DNA of 64,000 nucleotides, from positions 930,001 to 994,000 of the forward strand of contig NZ_JAPDNQ010000001.1 of NCBI RefSeq assembly GCF_025989145.1, written 5' to 3'. Origin of the DNA: Microbacterium sp. SSM24. GTDB taxonomy: Bacteria > Actinomycetota > Actinomycetes > Actinomycetales > Microbacteriaceae. Positions within the stretch are counted from its first letter, which is position 1, and the number at the start of each line of letters is the position of its first letter. This document shows, in pieces, positions 42,974-50,644 of this stretch. The translations under genes and the position numbers were made by a program. The notes beneath the pieces were generated by a model. It was not told the DNA's origin. It saw nothing but the letters and a program-made list of their open reading frames with translations, and ran no database searches.

Positions 42974-43534
42974 ATGTCCCTCACTGCTGCGGAGACACCA
43001 CACGTCAGTCCTCTGGACATGCGCACGGCCATGGCGTACATCCCGACGCCGGTCACGGTGGTCTCCGGAATGACCGTCGACGGCCCCGTCGCGATGGTCG
43101 TCGGGTCCTTCGTCTCGGTCTCGCTCGATCCGCCCCTGATCGGGTTCTTCGTCACGCACGGTTCGATGAGTTGGCCGGCGCTGCAGCAAGCCCACCGGCT
43201 GGGCGTCAGCGCGCTCGCGTCGCACCACGACGACCTCGCACGCAAGCTCAGCCGGCGAGCCCCCGACCGCTTCGCGCGCGCCCACTGGCACTACGAGGAA
43301 GGCATGCCGCCGTTCATCCGCGACGCGGTCGTGACCCTCACGTGCCGCGTCGAGTCGGTCACGCCGGCGGGCGATCACCGGTTTGTGCTGTGCCATGTCG
43401 AGAGCCTCGCGTCCGACACGAGCGCTCCGGGAATGGTCTTCCACGACAGGGCCTTCGCTCAGCCCGGACCTGTCACCGCGCGGCGGACTCCGGCGCGTGT
43501 GAGCTACCTCACCCCCCTCGAAACCACCGACTGA
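42974..43534 (+). CDS. Flavin reductase (two-component monooxygenase partner)
   Basis: A 186-residue flavin-reductase-like protein of the HpaC/split-barrel type: AYIPTPVTVVSGMTVDGPVAMVVGSFVSVSLDPPLIGFFVTHGS (about 20-63) is the FMN-binding core, and WPALQQAHRLGVSALASHHDDLARKLS and VVTLTCRVESVTPAGDHRFVLCHVE complete the fold. It should supply reduced FMN or FAD, using NAD(P)H, to the oxygenase encoded at 44159. ACGGGAGC precedes ATG 42974. It lies 79 bp before the cupin gene. Confidence 0.83.
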   Translation: MSLTAAETPHVSPLDMRTAMAYIPTPVTVVSGMTVDGPVAMVVGSFVSVSLDPPLIGFFVTHGSMSWPALQQAHRLGVSALASHHDDLARKLSRRAPDRFARAHWHYEEGMPPFIRDAVVTLTCRVESVTPAGDHRFVLCHVESLASDTSAPGMVFHDRAFAQPGPVTARRTPARVSYLTPLETTD

Positions 43535-43613
43535 CAGTACGTATGCACGTCCACAGTCGCCGCAAGGCGACAGCCGCATCACCCATCAGAATGCAGAGAA
43601 AGGATCCAGCGAG

Positions 43614-44162
43614 ATGACGAATGACGCCGCAGCATCCACCGCTCCCCCGACCAACACCGTCGTGGTCACGGAGAGCGAACGCAAGAGCCTGTGGTTCCTG
43701 ACGAACCTGGTTCGTGAGATAGCCACCGGTGCCGACACCAACGGCGCCTACTACCTGGCAGAGGTGACGGCGCCTCCCGGAGACCAGGCGCCGCTGCACA
43801 TGCACACGCGCGAGGAGGAGGCGTTCCTGCTCCTCGAGGGCCAGGTCACCCTGTGGGTCGGCGACGAAGTCAAAGTCCTGAACCCCGGCGACTTCGGCCT
43901 CATGCCGAGGATGGTCCCCCACTGCTACGGAGTGACGTCCGACGTGGACGCGCGGTGGCTGATTCTGACCTCGCCGGCCGGGTTCGAGGGCTTCGTGCAC
44001 GCGGTGTCGGTCCCTGCGGAAGAAGACCGGATCCCCGACGCGCAGGCACCCACGCCGGAGCAGGCCGGCGTGCTCGCCGCCATCGGCGCGAGCTTCGGCG
44101 TCGAGATGCTCGGCGCGCCGGGCATGCTCCCGACCGACCTGAAGGCGACGGACCAGTCATGA
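43614..44162 (+). CDS. Cupin protein of the two-component monooxygenase operon
   Basis: A 182-residue cupin. Motif 1 is PLHMHTREEEAFLLLEGQV with two His and a Glu, and motif 2 is GDFGLMPRMVPHCYG with the final His, so metal binding is expected. The C-terminal tail (PEQAGVLAAIGASFGVEMLG) is typical of quercetinase-like small cupins. It is translationally coupled to the oxygenase by an ATGA overlap, indicating a joint role, perhaps opening a hydroxylated ring or heterocycle. Function unproven. Confidence 0.77.
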   Translation: MTNDAAASTAPPTNTVVVTESERKSLWFLTNLVREIATGADTNGAYYLAEVTAPPGDQAPLHMHTREEEAFLLLEGQVTLWVGDEVKVLNPGDFGLMPRMVPHCYGVTSDVDARWLILTSPAGFEGFVHAVSVPAEEDRIPDAQAPTPEQAGVLAAIGASFGVEMLGAPGMLPTDLKATDQS

Positions 44163-45352
44163 CCGAGGTGCTGAACGCCGCCGACATCGATGAGATCCGG
44201 GGAAAGGCCTACGATCTGGTGCCCCTCCTCGCCGACCACGCCGCCGAGATCGACCGTTCCCGGCACATCCCGGATTCAGTGATCGACGCGCTCACCGAGG
44301 CGGGAATCTTCCGCATCGGTGTTCCGAAGCGCTTCGGGGGGCTCGAGTCCACGGTTCGGGCTCAGCTCGACGTGAACGCGATCCTCGCGCGAGGTTGCCC
44401 CTCCACTGCGTGGGTGGTGCAGAACATCAACGCGTCTGCGATCTTCGCCGGCAAGTACAGCGCGCAGGCGCAGCAGGACGTGTGGGGCGAAACCCCCGAC
44501 GCCCGCGTCGTGAGCTCGCAGACTCCGGTGGTCGGCGTGGTGCGCGTGGAGGGCGGCTGGCGTCTGACCGGCCGCTGGGGATATGTCTCCGGCGTCGAGC
44601 AGGCGCAGTGGGCATCGCTGCAGTTCATGCACTTCGACAATCCCGGCGAGCCTCCGACCCCGCGATTCGCACTCGTGCCGATCGCGGACGGGGTCATCGA
44701 AGACACGTGGCATGTGGTGGGCATGCGCGGAACGGCGAGCAACACACTGGTTCTCGACGACGTGTTCGTCCCCGACTACCGCACGATGGACTTCCTGCCC
44801 GCGATGTTCGCCGGCGTCGAGCCCACCGAGTTCCAGGACGAGACGCTGTACCGCACGCCCATCGTCTCGCTGCTGACCACGGTGCTCGCGAGTTCGCCCG
44901 TCGGCATGGCGCAGGCCGCGTGGGACTATGTCGCTGAAAAGGCCGCAAGCCGCGTCCTCTCCTACAGCACCTACCCGACGCAGGCCGAGGCCGAGGTGTT
45001 CCAGGCGCAGATCGCACGTGCATCGCTGATGATCGAGGCCTCGCGCGCGATCATGGAGCGGATGGGCGACCTGCTGGATCAGGCGGCTGCCGACGGAGGC
45101 GTACTGGATCCGCTGGGCCGCGCCTACGTCCGCGGTGCCGTGGGCTACCTCTGCGAGAACCTCACCGACGCCGTGCAGATCCTGCTGGACGCGCACGGGA
45201 CCTCGGGGATGGCCGACTCCAGCCCGCTGCAGCGGATCTGGCGCGACATCAACACGGCATGCCGCCACGGCATGCTCGTACCGGGGCTGGGCTACGAGGT
45301 GTACGGAAAGGCTCTGCTCGGTCGCGCGGAGCAGGCGACGATGGTCCTCTGA
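44159..45352 (+). CDS. Flavin-dependent monooxygenase with acyl-CoA dehydrogenase fold (group D)
   Basis: A 397-residue protein of the HsaA/HpaB-type acyl-CoA-dehydrogenase-fold oxygenases. It has the N-terminal helical domain (DRSRHIPDSVIDALTEAGIFRIGVPKRFGGLE), the central barrel (GGWRLTGRWGYVSGVEQAQWA; VVGMRGTASNTLVLDDVFVP) and a C-terminal helical bundle. The catalytic Glu of true acyl-CoA dehydrogenases is not evident. With the flavin reductase at 42974 it makes a two-component aromatic hydroxylase; indole oxygenases and styrene-independent phenol hydroxylases of this class are known. The substrate is unknown. ATG 44159 overlaps the cupin stop. Confidence 0.8.
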   Translation: MTEVLNAADIDEIRGKAYDLVPLLADHAAEIDRSRHIPDSVIDALTEAGIFRIGVPKRFGGLESTVRAQLDVNAILARGCPSTAWVVQNINASAIFAGKYSAQAQQDVWGETPDARVVSSQTPVVGVVRVEGGWRLTGRWGYVSGVEQAQWASLQFMHFDNPGEPPTPRFALVPIADGVIEDTWHVVGMRGTASNTLVLDDVFVPDYRTMDFLPAMFAGVEPTEFQDETLYRTPIVSLLTTVLASSPVGMAQAAWDYVAEKAASRVLSYSTYPTQAEAEVFQAQIARASLMIEASRAIMERMGDLLDQAAADGGVLDPLGRAYVRGAVGYLCENLTDAVQILLDAHGTSGMADSSPLQRIWRDINTACRHGMLVPGLGYEVYGKALLGRAEQATMVL

Positions 45353-45384
45353 CCGACGCCGCGCAGCCGGCGCGGCAGGCGCCG

Positions 45385-45424
45385 CGAAAGAGAGATCGGG
45401 ATTCGCGTCCCGGTCTCTCTTTCG
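45385..45424 (+). terminator. Strong terminator of the monooxygenase operon
   Basis: A 17-bp stem (45385-45401 with 45408-45424, one G-T pair) around a TTCGCG-type 6-nt loop, 33 bp after the oxygenase stop. The 3' arm ends in CTCTCTTTCG followed by TT. Confidence 0.8.
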
Positions 45425-45530
45425 TTGCGCCGGCGTTCGAGAGGTGCGATGCGGCAACCTTCGCCCGGAATCGCCGACGAGGTGTGCCGCACTTCGCACC
45501 CGGCTCGCGCGAACGCGCACACACGCGCGA

Positions 45531-45562
45531 CCGCCGGTCGCCTCTGAGGAGACGACCGGCGG
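45531..45562 (-). terminator. Terminator of the permease/tryptophanase operon
   Basis: CCGCCGGTCG (45531-45540) pairs with CGACCGGCGG (45553-45562) around a 12-nt loop, 23 bp after the permease stop. It faces the terminator at 45385-45424 across a short convergent region. Confidence 0.6.
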
Positions 45563-45584
45563 CGCGATGTGCCGGAACCCGGGC

Positions 45585-47045
45585 TCAGCTGCCGACGACG
45601 GGGACCCGTCGGTCGTCATCATCGCTCTCGGCGGCCGCGGGAGCGGAGCCCTGACGGTCGACCGAGATCAGGGACTCGGCATTGGGTGCGACCTTGCGCT
45701 TGATCGCGTAGGCGATCAGCAGCAGCACGGCCCAGATCGGGCCGAAGATCAGCGCCGACTGGAACGGGGGGAGGAAGTACATCGCCACGATCACGCCGAG
45801 GAAGCAGATCGCCGCGAAGATGTTCGAGTACGGGTACCACGGCATCTTGAAGGTCAGCTTCGATACTGCGTCCGGGCCGATCGCCCGCCGGAAGTGCACC
45901 TGGGTGCGCAGAATGATCAGCCAGGTGACGATGGCTGAGAACAGCGTGACCGAGGCGAGCGTGAGGAACGGGTTCCCGGGGATCGTCAGCGCTCCCAGAA
46001 GTCCGATTCCGATGACGATCACCGAGGTCAGGATCGCGCGCGTCGGCAGACCCGACTTGCTCACCCGGGCGAGCGCCTTCGGCGCGTTGCCCTGCAAGGC
46101 GAGGCCGTGCAGCATCCGGCCGATGCTGTACAAGCCGCTGTTCATGGCAGACATCGCCGCCGTGAGCACGACGGCGTTGACGATCGAGGCGGCGGCGGGG
46201 ATTCCCACGGCAGTGAACACCTGGACGAAGGGGCTGCCTTCGAGGCCGATCGTGCTCCACGGGACCACCAGCAGGATCACGCCGATCGCTCCCACGTAGA
46301 AGACGAGGATCCGCCAGACGACACCGTTGACCGCTTTGGGAATCGTCTTCCCCGGGTCCTCGGTCTCGGCGGCGGCGATGCCGACCATCTCGACCCCGCC
46401 GAAGGAGAACATCACGACGGCGACCGAGAGCAGGAGTCCACCGATCCCGTTCGGCATGAAGCCGCCGTCGGCGAAGAGGTTCGTCAGCCCGAGCGGATCA
46501 CCGTCGTTGCCCACGCCGAACAGCACCATCGAGAGACCGAAGATGATGAAGAACAGGATCGTTGCGACCTTGATGCCGGCGAACCAGAACTCCGACTCGC
46601 CGAAGATCCGCACGGTGGCGATGTTCAGCGCCGTCAGGAGCGCGAGTCCCACGAGACCGGTCAGCCACAACGGCACGTCGGGCCACCAGAAGTTGACGTA
46701 GATGCCGACCACGCTGAGTTCGGCCATCACCGCGACGCTGTACGCGAACCAGTAGTTCCAGCCGGTGAAGAACCCCGGAAGGTTGCCCCAGTACTTGTAC
46801 GCGAAGTACGTGAACGAACCGGGTCCCGGATCGGCGGTCGCCATCTCGCCCAGAGATCTGAGCATCAGGAAGATGATGCCGCCGCAGATCAGATTGGCGA
46901 TCAGCACGGACGGGCCCGCAAGCTGAATCGCGAACGCCGATCCGTAGAACAGACCGGTGCCGATGGCGCCGCCGATGGCGATCATCTGCACGTGCCGGTT
47001 CTTCAGCCCGCGATGGAGCTGAGTGTCGACTGCCTTCGTTGCCAT
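45585..47045 (-). CDS. Amino-acid permease, APC family (AroP/GabP-like)
   Basis: A 486-residue permease with about 12 membrane helices. The N-terminus GLKNRHVQMIAIGGAIGTGLFYGSA is the amino-acid-permease signature with the GGAIGTGL substrate loop, followed by SLGEMATADPGPGSFTYFAYKY and SFGGVEMVGIAAAETEDPGKTIPKAV. The last 40 residues form a charged tail. AAGGAGA precedes the ATG. It is encoded 22 bp after the tryptophanase-like gene, as tnaB follows tnaA elsewhere, and probably imports the amino acid used by that lyase. Confidence 0.85.
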   Translation of the reverse strand: MATKAVDTQLHRGLKNRHVQMIAIGGAIGTGLFYGSAFAIQLAGPSVLIANLICGGIIFLMLRSLGEMATADPGPGSFTYFAYKYWGNLPGFFTGWNYWFAYSVAVMAELSVVGIYVNFWWPDVPLWLTGLVGLALLTALNIATVRIFGESEFWFAGIKVATILFFIIFGLSMVLFGVGNDGDPLGLTNLFADGGFMPNGIGGLLLSVAVVMFSFGGVEMVGIAAAETEDPGKTIPKAVNGVVWRILVFYVGAIGVILLVVPWSTIGLEGSPFVQVFTAVGIPAAASIVNAVVLTAAMSAMNSGLYSIGRMLHGLALQGNAPKALARVSKSGLPTRAILTSVIVIGIGLLGALTIPGNPFLTLASVTLFSAIVTWLIILRTQVHFRRAIGPDAVSKLTFKMPWYPYSNIFAAICFLGVIVAMYFLPPFQSALIFGPIWAVLLLIAYAIKRKVAPNAESLISVDRQGSAPAAAESDDDDRRVPVVGS

Positions 47046-47067
47046 ATCGAACGTCTCCTTCTCTTGG

Positions 47068-48453
47068 TTACTTGATGAGTTCGTAGTCGGACGTGAAGTG
47101 TGCGGTGCTGCGGACCTGGCCGCTGGTCACCTTGCGCACACCGTGGAAGTCGATCCCCGATGCGCGGATGGCGCCGAGACCCTCGGCGATCACATCCATG
47201 TGGCTGTTCGTGTACACCCGGCGAGAGATCGCCACGCGAACCAGGTCGATGCGCGGATAGTGCGTCACACCCTCGTCGTCGACATAGGTGAATGCGCTGG
47301 TGCCGAGCTCGACGCACCGCACGCCCGTGCGGATGTAGAGCTCGATCGCGAGCGCGACGCCCGGCAGGTTGCCCTGCGGGATGTCCGGGAAGAAGCGCGT
47401 AGCGTCGAGATACACGCCGTTGCCCCCGACGGGCTCGACGAACGGCACTCCGTATGCGCGAAGCTGCTCGGCGAGGTACTCGACCTGTCCGATGCGCCCC
47501 TCGAGATAGTCGAACTCCACGCCCTCCTGGATGCCCACCGCGATCGCTTCGAGGTCGCGTCCGGCGAGACCGCCGTACGTCTTGTACCCCTCGTACGCCA
47601 TGACGAGCTCGGACGCGACGGCATACACCTCGGGGCTGTTCGTGCAGAGGAATCCGCCGATGTTGACCATTCCGTCCTTCTTCGCGCTCATGATGGCGCC
47701 ATCCGCCAGCGAAAACATCTCGCGCGCGATCTCCTTGACGGTGTGATCGGCGTAGCCCTCCTCGCGCTGCTTGATGAAATACGCGTTCTCCGCGAAGCGG
47801 GCGGCATCGATGTAGAACGGGATGCCGTGGGCGCGGCAGATCTCCGACAGCCCACGAATGTTCGCCATCGAGACCGGCTGACCGCCGTTGTTGTTGCACG
47901 TCACCGTGATCATCATCACGGGGATGTTCTCGACACCCTCGGTCGCGATGAACTCCTCGACCTTGTCCAGGTCGATATTGCCCTTGAAAGGGTGATCCGT
48001 GACGGTGTCGTAGCCCTCCTCGGCGAGGAGGTCGACCGCACGCACCTGCGAGAACTCGGCGCGCACCCGCATCGAGTCGAAGTGCAGGTTGCCGCCGATG
48101 GCCTGACCCGGACGGAAGAGGATGTTCCCGAGCAGGTTGTCTGCGCCGCGCCCCTGGTGCGTCGGGATCACGTACTCGAATCCGAAGACGTCCCGGACGC
48201 TCTCTTCGAAGCGGTAGAAGCTCGTGGATCCGGCATACGACTCGTCGCCGAGCATGATGGCCGCCCACTGTGCCGAGCTCATAGCCGTCGTGCCGCTGTC
48301 GGTGAGGCAGTCGATGTACACGTGCTCGGCGCGGAGCTTGAAGAGGTTGTAGCCGGCTTCGGCGATCCACTCACGCCGTTCTGCCTCGGTGCTCTTCCGC
48401 AGCGGCTCGACCACCTTGATGCGGAAGGGCTCAGCGTACTTTGCGCTGGTCAT
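47068..48453 (-). CDS. Tryptophanase-like beta-eliminating lyase (tryptophanase / tyrosine phenol-lyase family)
   Basis: A 461-residue PLP enzyme. The cofactor Lys is K259 in IMSAKKDGMVNIGG; PTHQGRGADN (97-106) and ARFAENAYFIKQRE (218-231) are family landmarks. Specificity positions lean to tryptophanase: D126 (HFDSM) stands where tryptophanases have Asp and tyrosine phenol-lyases Thr, and V381/L383 (CVELG) replace the Met/Arg pair of tyrosine phenol-lyase. But the C-terminal His of tryptophanase seems to be Ser (VRSTAHF). It would split tryptophan, or a related amino acid, into indole or phenol, pyruvate and ammonia. GAGAGGAA precedes the ATG. No tnaC-like Trp leader peptide was found upstream. 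Confidence 0.8.
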   Translation of the reverse strand: MTSAKYAEPFRIKVVEPLRKSTEAERREWIAEAGYNLFKLRAEHVYIDCLTDSGTTAMSSAQWAAIMLGDESYAGSTSFYRFEESVRDVFGFEYVIPTHQGRGADNLLGNILFRPGQAIGGNLHFDSMRVRAEFSQVRAVDLLAEEGYDTVTDHPFKGNIDLDKVEEFIATEGVENIPVMMITVTCNNNGGQPVSMANIRGLSEICRAHGIPFYIDAARFAENAYFIKQREEGYADHTVKEIAREMFSLADGAIMSAKKDGMVNIGGFLCTNSPEVYAVASELVMAYEGYKTYGGLAGRDLEAIAVGIQEGVEFDYLEGRIGQVEYLAEQLRAYGVPFVEPVGGNGVYLDATRFFPDIPQGNLPGVALAIELYIRTGVRCVELGTSAFTYVDDEGVTHYPRIDLVRVAISRRVYTNSHMDVIAEGLGAIRASGIDFHGVRKVTSGQVRSTAHFTSDYELIK

Positions 48454-48534
48454 CGGGAAGGTTCCTCTCGATCATCGCCCTTTTCCGCGTGCTCGGGCAG
48501 CACGGGTGGGGCCGGATATCTGTATGCAGAGTGT

Positions 48535-48562
48535 TTGACGTACGTCCCGTTCAGGCTATGAT
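48535..48562 (+). promoter_or_regulatory. Predicted sigma70-type promoter of the AraC gene
   Basis: TTGACG (48535-48540), a 16-bp spacer and TATGAT (48557-48562) make the best promoter match in the window. The palindrome GACGTACGTC (48537-48546) overlaps the -35 and could be a regulator site acting on this and the divergent lyase promoter. Confidence 0.6.
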
Positions 48563-48630
48563 CCGTCGCAAAGTCACACGAGGTGCGTGGCGCCCCCCGG
48601 GTGGTGAATATCGGACAGATCGAGGAGAAC

Positions 48631-49479
48631 GTGGACACTCGGCACACCGTAGACGTCGCGGAGATCTCGATCCTCGACTACCCGCCGACCTCGGAGATCG
48701 CGCTCAACGGCACCGACCTCACCGGCCGCGTCCGCCTGGAGGCACACCTCCTCCTCTTCATCGAGCACGGCGAGGCGTCGGTCGAGATCGAACTGGAGCA
48801 GAGGCGCCTGGCACGCGGCTCCTTCGCCTGGCTGCACCCGGGCGAGTGCGTCCAGGTCTCTCTGGACGATGGGGCGCACGCGGTCCTCGTCCTGGCGAGC
48901 CAGTCGATCGTCACGCACGCGACAGCCGGAGTGTCCCGCGTGGACGACCCGCTGCTGCCGAGCGTATGGGCCCTCGACGACGCGCAGTACGACGACATCC
49001 ACGCGGCCATCCGGCATCTCCAGCACGAACTCACCGCGACGGGCCGGCCCGAGACGGCCCGTGCGCGCATCCTGCTCCACCTGCTCGCGGTGCTGATGAT
49101 CCAGCTCGCCCTGCTCGGGGAGCCGCTGCCTGAGCGCGACGGCGATGTGAACGCCATCTTCCGCAGCTTCCGCGGCCTGGTCGAGGAGCACTACCGCGAG
49201 CGCCTCGCCGTGAACACTTATGCAGCGCGCATGGGCTACTCGCCCCGCACGATCACCCGCGCGACCTCGATCGCGGCGGGCGTGAGCGCCAAGGAGTTCA
49301 TCGACCGGCGCCTCTACCTCGAGGCCAGGCGTCTGATCGCCTACACCGACGACGCCGTGGGATCCATCGCGGTGTCTCTCGGCTTCGACGACGCCACGAA
49401 CTTCACGAAGTTCTTCCGACAGCGCTCCGGCGCCACCCCGACGCAGTTCCGCAGCGAGCACACCCTCCGCTGGTCGTAA
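48631..49479 (+). CDS. AraC-family transcriptional regulator
   Basis: A 282-residue activator. The C-terminal 100 residues hold two helix-turn-helices: LAVNTYAARMGYSPRTITRATSIAAG with FIDRRLYLEARRLI, and SIAVSLGFDDATNFTKFFRQRSGATPTQFR. The N-terminal part is a cupin-like sensing domain (LLLFIEHGEASVEIELEQRRL; GSFAWLHPGECVQV). GTG 48631 follows GAGGAG; an in-frame GTG at 48583 is an alternative. It is divergent from the permease/lyase operon and probably activates it in response to the amino acid or its product. Confidence 0.82.
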   Translation: MDTRHTVDVAEISILDYPPTSEIALNGTDLTGRVRLEAHLLLFIEHGEASVEIELEQRRLARGSFAWLHPGECVQVSLDDGAHAVLVLASQSIVTHATAGVSRVDDPLLPSVWALDDAQYDDIHAAIRHLQHELTATGRPETARARILLHLLAVLMIQLALLGEPLPERDGDVNAIFRSFRGLVEEHYRERLAVNTYAARMGYSPRTITRATSIAAGVSAKEFIDRRLYLEARRLIAYTDDAVGSIAVSLGFDDATNFTKFFRQRSGATPTQFRSEHTLRWS

Positions 49480-49581
49480 TCCGACAACGCACTCATCGAA
49501 GATTCGTATCGCAGCTGCACTCGTCGTCTCCAACACGATATGCACGTTCGCGAGAGGTGGGCTCTCAGGTAGGCTCCAGAC

Positions 49582-50463
49582 ATGGCGCCGCCCTTGACGA
49601 ACGATGCTGACGGGCGGCGTCAGCCGGATGCGGGGCTGGCGCCGCTGATCGTCTCCCTCTTCGCCCTGTACGCGAGACCCGAGGGCAACTGGTTGTCGAT
49701 CTCGGCCGTCGTCGCGCTGATGGCCGATCTGGGCGTCGACGCCCAGGCCGTGCGATCGGCCATCTGGCGACTCAAGCGGCGAGGCATCCTGCTGAGCGAA
49801 CGCCGCGCGCGCGCCGCGGGCTACTCGCTCGCCACGTCCACGCTGGAGATCATCTCCGAGGGCGACGTGCGCATCTTCGAGAGGGCGCGCGCGACCGTCG
49901 ACGACGGATGGGTGCTGGCAGTGTTCTCGGTGCCGGAGTCCGAGCGCCAGCGCCGCCACGAGATCCGCGTCGAGCTGACCCGACTCGGATTCGGCACCGT
50001 CTCCCCCGGCGTCTGGATCGCGCCTGCGACTCTCGTCTCCGAGGCGGATCACTCGCTGACCCGACGCGGGCTGTCGTCATACGTGGACCTGTTCATCGGC
50101 AGCTATGCCAAATCCGGCAGCCTGCGCGGGAGTGTCGACACCTGGTGGGATCTCGACGAGCTGCGAGAGCTGTACGGGGACTTCCTCAGCGCCTACCGCC
50201 CGGCCAGGCGGCGCATGTCGGCGAGGGCGTTCACTCCCCGGGAGGCCTTCGAGATCTATGTGCCGCTCCTGACGGACTGGCGTCGCCTGCCATACCGCGA
50301 TCCCGGCCTGCCGCTCTCCCTCCTGCCGCCGAACTGGAAGGGCGAGATCGCGTCGGAGCTCTTCGTCGAGATGAACACGACCCTGCGGCCGCTCGCGCGA
50401 AAGCATGCCACCGCCCTGATCCACGGCACAGCCAAGGCGCCGCCCCTCGAAGCGAGCACGTAG
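49582..50463 (+). CDS. PaaX-family transcriptional regulator (third copy)
   Basis: A 293-residue PaaX-type protein with the complete set: winged helix LSISAVVALMADLGVDAQAVRSAIWRLKRRGILLSERR (about 38-75, recognition segment WRLKRRG), central domain GWVLAVFSVPESERQRRHEIRVELTRLGFGTVSPGVWIAP and C-terminal FTPREAFEIYVPLLTDWRRLPYRDPGLP. It closely resembles the copy at 27774-28595 in arrangement. It lies 102 bp after the AraC gene, with AGG and a TAGGCT element upstream. Its target is not obvious; the aryl-CoA genes at 22210-27593 are the only such genes in the window. Confidence 0.83.
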   Translation: MAPPLTNDADGRRQPDAGLAPLIVSLFALYARPEGNWLSISAVVALMADLGVDAQAVRSAIWRLKRRGILLSERRARAAGYSLATSTLEIISEGDVRIFERARATVDDGWVLAVFSVPESERQRRHEIRVELTRLGFGTVSPGVWIAPATLVSEADHSLTRRGLSSYVDLFIGSYAKSGSLRGSVDTWWDLDELRELYGDFLSAYRPARRRMSARAFTPREAFEIYVPLLTDWRRLPYRDPGLPLSLLPPNWKGEIASELFVEMNTTLRPLARKHATALIHGTAKAPPLEAST

Positions 50464-50580
50464 CCGATTCAGCAGGGCCGCCCGCGCTGCGCAGCTGGAT
50501 CCCGCACAGAGCGATCCATCGCAGCGCGGCCACGAGCCGTCCGCACGGTGTTCGCCGGTAAGGACGCCGCCCCGACTGAG

Positions 50581-50620
50581 CGAGCGGGCCAGCAGCCTTT
50601 CGGGACTGCTGGCCCGCTCG
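50581..50620. terminator. Strong bidirectional hairpin terminator
   Basis: A 15-bp perfect stem (50581-50595 with 50606-50620, CGAGCGGGCCAGCAG and its complement) around a 10-nt loop, between the PaaX gene and the converging sugar-binding protein gene. Confidence 0.75.
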
Positions 50621-50644
50621 TCACGCTGGGCGACAAGGCCGAGA

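Noticed and set aside
47068..48453. Assignment as tyrosine phenol-lyase
   Set aside because: The phenol-lyase Thr and Met/Arg specificity positions are Asp and Val/Leu here, as in tryptophanase.
48454..48540. TnaC-like Trp-containing leader peptide before the lyase gene
   Set aside because: No short reading with a ribosome site and Trp codon was found in the leader; the one ATG present runs into the gene without Trp.
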